Shown: piece by piece, positions 53,336 through 61,268 of the stretch
Layout of the letters: the number at the start of each line of letters is the position of its first letter
Position numbering within the stretch: the first letter of the stretch is position 1
DNA from: Sporocytophaga sp.
GTDB taxonomy: Bacteria > Bacteroidota > Bacteroidia > Cytophagales > Cytophagaceae
Length of the DNA stretch: 64,000 bases
Assembly (NCBI RefSeq): GCF_017745095.1
Contig: NZ_JAGHZZ010000019.1
Location: 1 to 64,000 of the forward strand
Reading direction: 5' to 3'
Position numbers and translations under genes: made by a program
The notes under the pieces: generated by a model
Told to the model about the DNA's origin: nothing
The model's database searches: none
The model's input: only the letters and a program-made list of their open reading frames with translations

Positions 53336-54457
53336 ATGAAACACACCATATTTATTTTGCCCTTATTATTTTTGTTTTTTATCGGATGTAAAAAGGATAC
53401 AGAACAGAAACCATCAGATGCCTTCAATTCTTTTGACAGAAAAGGAATGCTGGAAAATATAGGTAGAAATATTATTATACCTTCTTATAAGGAATTGAAT
53501 AATTCTTCACACAACATGACGACTGCATGTGAAGGATTTGTAAGCAACCCGACAGAGGAAAATCTAATAGCATTACAAAACGCCTGGAAACAGACAGCAG
53601 GTGCATGGAAGAGATGTGAGCTGTATAAAATAGGTCCGGGTGATGATCTGTCTGTTGCTCTTTATAGCAGTATTGATTTTTCGCCTGTTAATACTTCTTT
53701 AATTGAAGATGCAGTTAATACAACTTCGGTAATTGATACAAACTATGTTAAAAATAAGGGAGCCTCTGTAAAAGGCTTTCCAGCTATTGAATACCTTCTT
53801 TTTAACTATGCTAATGGCAATGCTTATATTCTCAATAAGTTTGCAGGAACAGAAATTTCAATACAAAACAGGAAAAATTACCTTCTTGCATTGTGTAGGA
53901 CTTTGGAATCCAAGTCTATTGAAATACTTGGTCTTTGGGAATCTGGCTATATCAATATATTTATAGCTTCGGATGGGAAGGATATCAATAGCTCAATAGG
54001 AATGTTGGTCAATCAGCTGATCTACCTTACAGAGGTTGTTAAAAATAAAAAGCTTGGAAAGCCATTGAACAATATGGGAGTTCCACAAATTAACCAACTC
54101 GAGGCCCGCGAGAGCGGAATGTCCCTGAGTCATATTAAAGAGAATGTTATTTCTCTTGAAAATGCATTTCTTGGTAAAAGTTCTAAGGGAGATTTGGCTG
54201 GGTTTGATGATCTTCTGAATTATATTGGTGCCAGACATGAGGATGTACTATTAAGCAATAGGATAAAACAACAGTTTGATAGTATCTATATTGCCATAAA
54301 TAGGGTCGAACCATCTTTGCAAACAAGTCTTGAAACTTCTCAATCAAACGTTAAGGACTTATATTTGAAAGTACTGGAACTCGTTGGTTTATTTAAAGTG
54401 GACATGACAACTGATCTCGATGTCTTGGTTACTATCTCCGATAATGATGGGGATTGA
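53336..54457 (+). CDS. Imelysin-family lipoprotein, second copy
   Basis: The 373-residue lipoprotein has a signal ending LFFIGCKKDTEQ (cysteine near residue 18) and an imelysin-like all-helical fold. The motif that is GYHAVE in the first copy is here GFPAIE, so the histidine is replaced by proline while glutamate is kept. This matches the divergent imelysin type usually found as the second gene in such loci. It starts 10 nt after the di-heme gene. It probably acts with the two upstream products at the envelope in iron handling. Confidence 0.8.
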   Translation: MKHTIFILPLLFLFFIGCKKDTEQKPSDAFNSFDRKGMLENIGRNIIIPSYKELNNSSHNMTTACEGFVSNPTEENLIALQNAWKQTAGAWKRCELYKIGPGDDLSVALYSSIDFSPVNTSLIEDAVNTTSVIDTNYVKNKGASVKGFPAIEYLLFNYANGNAYILNKFAGTEISIQNRKNYLLALCRTLESKSIEILGLWESGYINIFIASDGKDINSSIGMLVNQLIYLTEVVKNKKLGKPLNNMGVPQINQLEARESGMSLSHIKENVISLENAFLGKSSKGDLAGFDDLLNYIGARHEDVLLSNRIKQQFDSIYIAINRVEPSLQTSLETSQSNVKDLYLKVLELVGLFKVDMTTDLDVLVTISDNDGD

Positions 54458-54487
54458 GTTGTTAAAATGAGATTAGAATAGAAGGGG

Positions 54488-54512
54488 CCTGAGTATTCGG
54501 GACTCTTTTTTT
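54488..54512 (+). terminator. Weak terminator after the imelysin operon
   Basis: A short stem CCTGA / TCGGG (54488-54501, with one wobble) is followed by ACTC and a run of seven T. The stem is short, so termination efficiency is uncertain, but position and T-run are right for the end of the operon. Confidence 0.4.
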
Positions 54513-54677
54513 GAAAAAATTAAATAAAAGAACAAAGAATTCTTAGCTAAATACAATGAAAGGTCAATTTAGCTACATGTTATTGTATTATTTGTATATG
54601 TAGTAGGATTAAAGATTAAAATTGGAAGTTACGGGAAATTAATTTTGGGTAATTTCATCCTGGAAATAAATTCTAAC

Positions 54678-56870
54678 ATGATGAATAAACCCATATTGTT
54701 TTTTTTATTGACTGTATTGCTGGCACCGCTGACAGCATCTTCTCAGTCTGCTACTCCTTGGCTTCACGTTGAGGGAAACCTAATTAAAGATCCTGCAGGA
54801 AACACTGTTATTCTTAGGGGCGTTGACTTTCAGGATATCAAAGAACAAGCCACTGATAGAACTGTTGGTTTGAATGGATTGATTGACGTAGTAACAAACC
54901 TTGATGATACTTTATCTGAGTCTCCAGGATGGTATACAAGGGTGCTAAGATTTACGGTAGAACCACCCATCTCCAACCTTGAACAATATTATCAGCAAAC
55001 TTTAAAACCTGCTGTAGATTATGCTACATCTAAAGGGCTCTATGTAATTATCGACTGGCATTATATTGCCGATGTAAACGGGAATATAGCGACTACCAAT
55101 GCTTTCTGGAGCTACATGGCGCCTAGGTTCAATAATTACTCCAACGTATTATATGAGGTATATAATGAACCTATTAATAATAACCTTACCTGGGGACAAT
55201 TCAAACCATATATGCAGGCTTGGGTAGATCTCATAAGAAAGTATGCCCCGCACAACCTTATTCTTGCTGGAAGTCCAACGTGGGATCAGAAAATGGGAGA
55301 TGCCGCTACTAATCCTTTAACCGGAGGAAACATTGTATATGTCGCGCATATCTACCCTGGTCATTGGACTGCAACAGGCGCTGGTTCTGTGAAAGCACAG
55401 GTAGAAAAGGTTGTAAAAGTTCATCCTGTATTTTTATCAGAGTGGGGCTTTAGCCAGACTGTTTCTGCTACAAGTACTTTGTTGAAAGGTACTATTACAA
55501 GCTATGGAGATCCAATAGTTAAATGGGCTGAAAGCCTTGGCCTAAGTTGGTCTGCTTGGGTAGCTGACAACGACTGGGAACCAGCCATGTTTACAAGAGA
55601 CTGGAAATTAAAGGTTGGTCCTGGTGAAATGGGGGGCTTTGCTAAAGATAAACTGTATGAATTTAAAGATGATCACCAGCCTACTGATGTACCATGTTTT
55701 GCTCCGTATTTAGGCCTTCCTCAGACTTTGTGCGGTAAGAACTCTGTTACAATCGGTCTTCAATCAACTGCTGAAGATGTTTCTTTCAAGTGGTTTAAAG
55801 ATGGAGAAGAATTAACTGACCAGATGGGAGCAACAATTGAGGCAACCGAAACGGGTAAGTATAGGGTAGAAGCGACTTTAGGCACATGTACTATGGCAGA
55901 CGAAGTGGATGTTGTAAAAACTATGTTTCCTATTAGCCTAGGAAAAGGTGCTGTTCTAAAACAAGATCCTCTTGTTATAAAGGTTGATAATGCAGAAGAA
56001 AAGTTTACTTACCAATGGTATCATAACAATCAACTGATCGAAGGGGCAGATTCAAGTTCATTAGCTGTCTTTGATACATGTGGCGCATTTTATTCTGTTC
56101 TTGTTACTTCTGAAGATTGCGGATCTGTTTCTGATACATTTAAAATTTTATGTGCAAGAGGATATTTTAAAGGTAAACCTTTCGATATCCCTGGAATTAT
56201 TCAGGCAGAGGATTATGATTTTCAAAATATAGCGAATACAACCTATTTTGACTCGGATCCTTCCAATCAGGGAGGTTCATATAGAAATGACGAAGTAGAT
56301 ATTGAGGCGACCAAAGACGTTAACGGTGCGTTTAACGTAGGCTGGACAGCAACAGGGGAATGGCTGGAATATTCTATATCAGTAAAAGAAAATGGGGAAT
56401 ATCCTGTATATCTTAGAGTAGCTGGAAATCCGACACCAGCTGTTGGTGCAAATGTTCATATAAAACTGAATGGTAAAAAAGCATCTTCTACAGTTACACT
56501 TCCAATTACTGGAGATTGGCAAAAATGGGAAACAGTATCTTTAGGTATTGTTACTTTTAACACCACTGATACTTTATTAAGGTTCTTTATTGAATCCCCT
56601 GGCTTTAATCTGAACTATATAGAAGTTGGTCCTAAGGTAGAAACCAGTATTTTCGGCAGACGCAATGCATCTTCATTAATAGTTTATCCTAATCCGGTAA
56701 ATGATCTCGTCTTCTTCTCAGAGGAAATACCATATGACTGGACAATCACTACGCTTATGGGAAATGTATTATTGAGCGGAAATGGTATTAATGCGGATGT
56801 GAGCAGCTTAAACAGAGGTACCTATCTGTTGAATGTCAATGGCAACGTTGCGAAAATAATGAAGTATTAA
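54678..56870 (+). CDS. Secreted GH5 cellulase with CBM6 and T9SS sorting domain
   Basis: The protein has about 730 residues from the ATG at 54678 (an upstream in-frame TTG at 54645 is unlikely). Signal peptide ends ASSQS. A GH5 domain (about 25-335) has the acid/base glutamate in YNEP (E164) and nucleophile in LSEWGF (E255). Ig-like modules follow (about 345-495), then a CBM6 (about 505-652; IIQAEDYDFQ). The last 65 residues (IVYPNPVNDLVFF ... GTYLLN) form the type A T9SS sorting domain. It should be exported across the outer membrane and hydrolyse beta-1,4-glucan. CBM6 may bind xylan or cellulose. Confidence 0.92.
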   Translation: MMNKPILFFLLTVLLAPLTASSQSATPWLHVEGNLIKDPAGNTVILRGVDFQDIKEQATDRTVGLNGLIDVVTNLDDTLSESPGWYTRVLRFTVEPPISNLEQYYQQTLKPAVDYATSKGLYVIIDWHYIADVNGNIATTNAFWSYMAPRFNNYSNVLYEVYNEPINNNLTWGQFKPYMQAWVDLIRKYAPHNLILAGSPTWDQKMGDAATNPLTGGNIVYVAHIYPGHWTATGAGSVKAQVEKVVKVHPVFLSEWGFSQTVSATSTLLKGTITSYGDPIVKWAESLGLSWSAWVADNDWEPAMFTRDWKLKVGPGEMGGFAKDKLYEFKDDHQPTDVPCFAPYLGLPQTLCGKNSVTIGLQSTAEDVSFKWFKDGEELTDQMGATIEATETGKYRVEATLGTCTMADEVDVVKTMFPISLGKGAVLKQDPLVIKVDNAEEKFTYQWYHNNQLIEGADSSSLAVFDTCGAFYSVLVTSEDCGSVSDTFKILCARGYFKGKPFDIPGIIQAEDYDFQNIANTTYFDSDPSNQGGSYRNDEVDIEATKDVNGAFNVGWTATGEWLEYSISVKENGEYPVYLRVAGNPTPAVGANVHIKLNGKKASSTVTLPITGDWQKWETVSLGIVTFNTTDTLLRFFIESPGFNLNYIEVGPKVETSIFGRRNASSLIVYPNPVNDLVFFSEEIPYDWTITTLMGNVLLSGNGINADVSSLNRGTYLLNVNGNVAKIMKY

Positions 56871-56900
56871 TAGTTAAATGAATAAAGCAGAATGAAAAAA

Positions 56901-56929
56901 GAAGGCCGGATTTCCGGCTTTCTTTGCTT
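56901..56929. terminator. Bidirectional terminator between cellulase and siderophore operon
   Basis: GGCCGGA and TCCGGCT (about 56904-56919) form a GC-rich hairpin flanked by AAAAAAG on the left and TTTCTTTG on the right. T-rich tails exist on both strands, so it probably ends the cellulase transcript and the convergent siderophore operon. Confidence 0.75.
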
Positions 56930-56960
56930 TTATATATAGGAAATGTAAACTTATTGAAGT

Positions 56961-58766
56961 TTAATTCTTAATAGGATTGTCAATTGTCCCACAGACCTCA
57001 GGTACTGGTATATCGGTATTTTCAGAATATCCATAGGTAAGAAGTCTTACTCTGTTAATACAAACTCGTATAAACTCCGGAACAAACAAATCAAATTTTT
57101 TATATGATGAACTCAATTCAGGATGTCTTTGCTGATATTGAATAACCACATCTTTTACCTGTTCCCAGAACTTGTCTTCAGAATATCCGGCATAAGTATG
57201 AAGGATATTGGATATATATCTGAATACTCCATCAAAAACACCAGACAAGATAAACAAAGTTGCATATTGATCTTCGATGTCACGTAGTATTGACCTGATA
57301 TTATCAGGAACATTTTGTTTGCCTTCTTTTGTAAGAACGATCTCTTCAACAAAGTCTTTGATAATAATTCTCTCCGGTACATAGTTTTTCATTACCAGTA
57401 TTGTGTTTTCTCCATGAGGACTAAAGAAAAATTTATGTTGATAGAAAATGTGAAGTATTGGTGTGAAATAGTTGTTCAGATATTTTCCTACCCATTCTTC
57501 TGCACTCAATCCCGACTTTTCTATCAGGGTTCCAATAAATGATTTACCTTTTGAGTCAACATACATTAATGAAGCCATGGTCATCATATTCTCTTCTTCA
57601 TTAAGGTAGGGCGTAGCACTTTCCCTCCAGACAGCTCCTAGAAGTTCTTTATATTGATAAGGAGCTCCTTCAATCAATTCGTATTCTGAATGCTTGTATC
57701 CTACAGTTGCTACTTCTCCCAATAGGGTAAAGCCTGTTGATTGAAGCTCACTGTCTGAGCTCAGTTGATCCTTTACCCATTTTGTCACTAAAGGCGCTAC
57801 TTTTAATTTTTTGTGAGATAATCCTCTGTATATAGAAGTATTTAAAATTGATATGGCAGTTTTTACATAGAATCTGTCAGGATTGGATATGTTAAAGAAA
57901 GTCCTGATAGATTGTTGGGGTGTATAGTCATCTTCTCCTGGCCCAAGCGGTACAATACATTTAGAAGCAATATCTCCGGCAAACTGAAATACTATTTTAT
58001 TTTTCCATTGCCACTCATGTACAGGCATCATCCAATAGTTTTCAGGATTGAGATTTTGTGATAAAAGTACTTCTTTAAATTTTGAATATTGTTCATCTCC
58101 TAATTCAGAATAGGCTAGAGTTTCAAATGGCAATTCCTCGATGTTACTGTATTCAGCTTTTAATTTGTGAACAGCTATCCAGTTTAATTTAATAATCTGA
58201 TCTGCTTCTGGCACAAAGGAACGGTAGTCATCAAGGTTAAATCCTATACGTCCTTTATTTACTGTAGCCCAAGGATGTCCGTCCATCTGATGCTCTATTA
58301 GTTGGTATCCAGCATCTGCAAGCTTGTCGGATTGTATTTTTCCTTTCGATTCGAGAAAGGCATCTGCATAAAGGGTATTGTTGGTTTCCTCAATGAAGTG
58401 GGTTAAGGTAAAAGGTTTTATTCCAAAAGTCTCCTGCATTTCTATGAAAAATAATGTAGCGCTGATATTTGGGACTTCTTGTTCATCGTGAAATTTACAC
58501 AGTGAATCCTTATGGATATGCCAGTAGTCCATTTTGCGATGTTCTCCGGTAAATTCATAATATGTATTAGACTTATCTGTATATAACCTGAAATGTGTGA
58601 TCCTTTTATCCGAAGAGCGGATCACAGGAGTTGCCAGTTTTTCGTGTATAAGCTCTGTTATGGCTTTGCAAAGGTATGCCCGGTTTACTTTGTTCCATAG
58701 GTTAATATTCAATACATCTGTTCCTGGTAATTTTGCAATTGGAGTATTTATTTGTTCTTCTATCAT
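56961..58766 (-). CDS. IucA/IucC-family NIS siderophore synthetase (second synthetase)
   Basis: This 601-residue enzyme belongs to the NRPS-independent siderophore synthetases, which couple citrate or dicarboxylate to an amine using ATP. Visible family features are HPWATVNKGRIGF (about 168-180), PQQSIRTFFNIS in the adenylate-binding segment (about 286-297), and HGENTIL near residue 455. The C-terminal FhuF-like portion is present. It ends the operon and overlaps the MFS gene by ATGA. By analogy with IucC or RhbF it may attach the second hydroxamate arm, but the order of steps is inference. Confidence 0.85.
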   Translation of the reverse strand: MIEEQINTPIAKLPGTDVLNINLWNKVNRAYLCKAITELIHEKLATPVIRSSDKRITHFRLYTDKSNTYYEFTGEHRKMDYWHIHKDSLCKFHDEQEVPNISATLFFIEMQETFGIKPFTLTHFIEETNNTLYADAFLESKGKIQSDKLADAGYQLIEHQMDGHPWATVNKGRIGFNLDDYRSFVPEADQIIKLNWIAVHKLKAEYSNIEELPFETLAYSELGDEQYSKFKEVLLSQNLNPENYWMMPVHEWQWKNKIVFQFAGDIASKCIVPLGPGEDDYTPQQSIRTFFNISNPDRFYVKTAISILNTSIYRGLSHKKLKVAPLVTKWVKDQLSSDSELQSTGFTLLGEVATVGYKHSEYELIEGAPYQYKELLGAVWRESATPYLNEEENMMTMASLMYVDSKGKSFIGTLIEKSGLSAEEWVGKYLNNYFTPILHIFYQHKFFFSPHGENTILVMKNYVPERIIIKDFVEEIVLTKEGKQNVPDNIRSILRDIEDQYATLFILSGVFDGVFRYISNILHTYAGYSEDKFWEQVKDVVIQYQQRHPELSSSYKKFDLFVPEFIRVCINRVRLLTYGYSENTDIPVPEVCGTIDNPIKN

Positions 58767-59968
58767 GATATTTTCGGGTTTAATATGGTTGAGTATTTTT
58801 TTGAATATTTAAAATGTAGCATTAAAACTATAGGTAGGGATAGTATTGCACATATTGACGCCATCATAAATGGAGCTATATATCCATCTCGTCCAACTAA
58901 AAATCCTGCTAATAATGGTGCTGACATGTAGGCAATATTTTGTGTAATATGCATTAGGCTATAAGCTTTAGCAGAATCCTTACCTGGAATTGTTTCGAAA
59001 AAAGATATGTCAAGATGGACGAAAATCAGAAAGATAGATATTCCAAAGAGACTTCTAAATATTATTTCTGAAATCAGAGACTTTACATAAGCTTGTAAAA
59101 GTAAAACACTAAATATGATGAGAATTACACCACAAATGAATGCCGTGTTTTTAATTATTGAACTTTTGCCTGCAAGCGGTAGCAGAAATAATGCAGATAA
59201 GCTTGGTATTATGAATAATACTGCTGCCCATGTATAGTTAGCCTGCGGAGCATACCTGTCTATGATAAATTCAGTATAAAATGGCCTTATCAAAGTTGAT
59301 GACAGATAAAACAAAAATGTGATCATACAAATCCATAGAAGCCTTGTTTTATCAAATGATATAGATTCAGAATTAGATTGAATCTGAGCACTTTTTTGTA
59401 CGTCTTTTAACCTGAGGCTAATTCCCATTTGTATAAAATCAAACAGTCCTATGATTATAAACAGGTATTGAACCGAAATCTTATCTATGATAAAAGCACC
59501 GGATATTGCAGAAACTATCATTGATAAGTGTACCAATATTCCGAGCTTGGTAACAACCGATGTCTTGTTTTCACTCTTGCTTATCAGATGGGGATACATT
59601 AACAGATAACTGCTTTTGAATAGAACCATCAGAATAGAACATACATAAAATAAAGTGATGTCGTTTGTTAAGCCGCAATAAACACTAGCTATACCTGCTA
59701 TGAATTGAGTTAGGCAGAGCAGCCTGAAGATATCTGTCTTTTTTGAAACCAAGGCCCACAAAGGATATGATAACATAAATATCAGTCGGAGTATACATAA
59801 ATAAGTTCCTGTATATGCTGGATCATTTATTCCAAATATCTCTTTGAATATCCTCGGATAGAAAGGAGCAGGAAGAGACTCTGCTAACGCAGCAAGAAAC
59901 GCAATAAGTAAAATGGGGCTACTGTGTTTGTTATCTGTCATATTACTTCTTTTATATAACAGACTCAT
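58763..59968 (-). CDS. MFS transporter, probable siderophore exporter
   Basis: This 401-residue major facilitator protein has about 12 hydrophobic helices and a central charged loop near residues 195-205. The start is uncertain. The ATG at 59968 has a good GGAAG upstream but overlaps the hydroxylase end by 17 nt; an in-frame ATG at 59941 gives a start outside that overlap. It lies inside the siderophore operon, between the hydroxylase and the second synthetase. MFS proteins in this position usually export the finished siderophore, so that is the favoured role over import. Confidence 0.8.
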   Translation of the reverse strand: MSLLYKRSNMTDNKHSSPILLIAFLAALAESLPAPFYPRIFKEIFGINDPAYTGTYLCILRLIFMLSYPLWALVSKKTDIFRLLCLTQFIAGIASVYCGLTNDITLFYVCSILMVLFKSSYLLMYPHLISKSENKTSVVTKLGILVHLSMIVSAISGAFIIDKISVQYLFIIIGLFDFIQMGISLRLKDVQKSAQIQSNSESISFDKTRLLWICMITFLFYLSSTLIRPFYTEFIIDRYAPQANYTWAAVLFIIPSLSALFLLPLAGKSSIIKNTAFICGVILIIFSVLLLQAYVKSLISEIIFRSLFGISIFLIFVHLDISFFETIPGKDSAKAYSLMHITQNIAYMSAPLLAGFLVGRDGYIAPFMMASICAILSLPIVLMLHFKYSKKYSTILNPKIS

Positions 59969-61268
59969 TCAATACTTCCATTGCAGAGGTTGTGAACGAC
60001 TGAAATGCAATTTGTTTTTCTATAGCATATATTTCTTTACCTGCAATAGCATTGATAATGGTAGCATTCCTGTATGCGCCCATGCCCAAGTCTGGTGTAA
60101 CGAATCCATGTGTATGCAGCTCAGCATTCTGGACAAATATTTCATTTCCTTTATAGTCTATTGAATAATTTCTGTTTACATCAAACCTACCAGATTTATC
60201 CCATTTAATCCTGTCATGGACCGGTCTGATACAGTCCGGGACTCTATACTTATAGCCGGTAGCGAGAATGATAGCATCAGTTTCCAGTTCTGTATCCTGA
60301 TCAGTCTGAACATGCTTGAAGGAAAGTAATTTCTTATTCAGAACAGATGTAGTGATGGCTTTTAATTCATGACTTGGTTTAATGCTCACTGGAACAGGCC
60401 CTTCCAGGGTTAGATGATATAGAGTGTCATATATTTCATTGATCAGGTCATAGTTGATGCCTTTGTATAGCATACCCTGCTTATTCAATACGTCTGTTCT
60501 TTTATCCGGAGGCAGTGAATAGAAATGGTCTACATATTCAGGAGAGGTAAGCTCGAGTGTGAGTTTGGAATATTCCAGAGGAAAGAGTCTGTCAGGCCTT
60601 GTGTACCAGTTTAACTCCTGTTCTTCAAAAGAAATACTATTAAGCAGATCATGAAATATCTCCGCAGCACTTTGCCCTGATCCTATGATAGTGATAGATT
60701 TTTGCTTTAGAATATCTTTTTTTCTGAATAGGTATTCTGAAGTATGAAAAGTATTATCCAGCTTTTGATTTTTAACAAAAGCGGGAATGGAAGGAGAGGT
60801 CCCCGTTCCGATTACTAACCTTGGGGTACGGTAGATGCTTTCTTTTTCCGTATTGTTTTTCTTAACTATTACTGTGTATAAATTTTCTTTTTGATCAAAT
60901 GTAATAGCTTCGACAGTATGTCCAAAAATACATTCAGGAAGCTGTCTGCAGACCCATTTGCAATACATATTGTATTCTTTTCTCAGGATAAAAAAATCTT
61001 CTTTTATATAAAATTTATAAATCCTGTTATTCATTTTCTGGTAGTTCAGAAAACTAAAAGGGTTGCATGGATCAGCCATTGTGACAAGATCAGCAAGAAA
61101 AGGTACCTGAAGTGTAGTATTGTCAAGCATCATTCCCGGGTGCCATTCAAATTCCGCATTGTTGTCAAAGAATATTCCACTTAAACCAGCCTTACCATGG
61201 GTTAAAGCAGCAAGGCCCAGATTGAATGGACCTATGCCTATACCTATAAAATCAAAGTAGTTATTCAT
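59952..61268 (-). CDS. Lysine/ornithine/diamine N-hydroxylase (IucD/PvdA family)
   Basis: This 438-residue FAD- and NADPH-dependent N-hydroxylating monooxygenase has the FAD motif GIGIGPFNLGLAAL (about residues 9-22), the NADPH motif GSGQSAAEIF near residue 200, and a late ATGYKYRVPD (about 353-362). It hydroxylates a terminal amine. Because a PLP decarboxylase precedes it in the operon, the substrate is likely a diamine such as diaminopropane, putrescine or cadaverine rather than the amino acid itself. Its start overlaps the preceding synthetase gene by 8 nt. Confidence 0.88.
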   Translation of the reverse strand: MNNYFDFIGIGIGPFNLGLAALTHGKAGLSGIFFDNNAEFEWHPGMMLDNTTLQVPFLADLVTMADPCNPFSFLNYQKMNNRIYKFYIKEDFFILRKEYNMYCKWVCRQLPECIFGHTVEAITFDQKENLYTVIVKKNNTEKESIYRTPRLVIGTGTSPSIPAFVKNQKLDNTFHTSEYLFRKKDILKQKSITIIGSGQSAAEIFHDLLNSISFEEQELNWYTRPDRLFPLEYSKLTLELTSPEYVDHFYSLPPDKRTDVLNKQGMLYKGINYDLINEIYDTLYHLTLEGPVPVSIKPSHELKAITTSVLNKKLLSFKHVQTDQDTELETDAIILATGYKYRVPDCIRPVHDRIKWDKSGRFDVNRNYSIDYKGNEIFVQNAELHTHGFVTPDLGMGAYRNATIINAIAGKEIYAIEKQIAFQSFTTSAMEVLNESVI

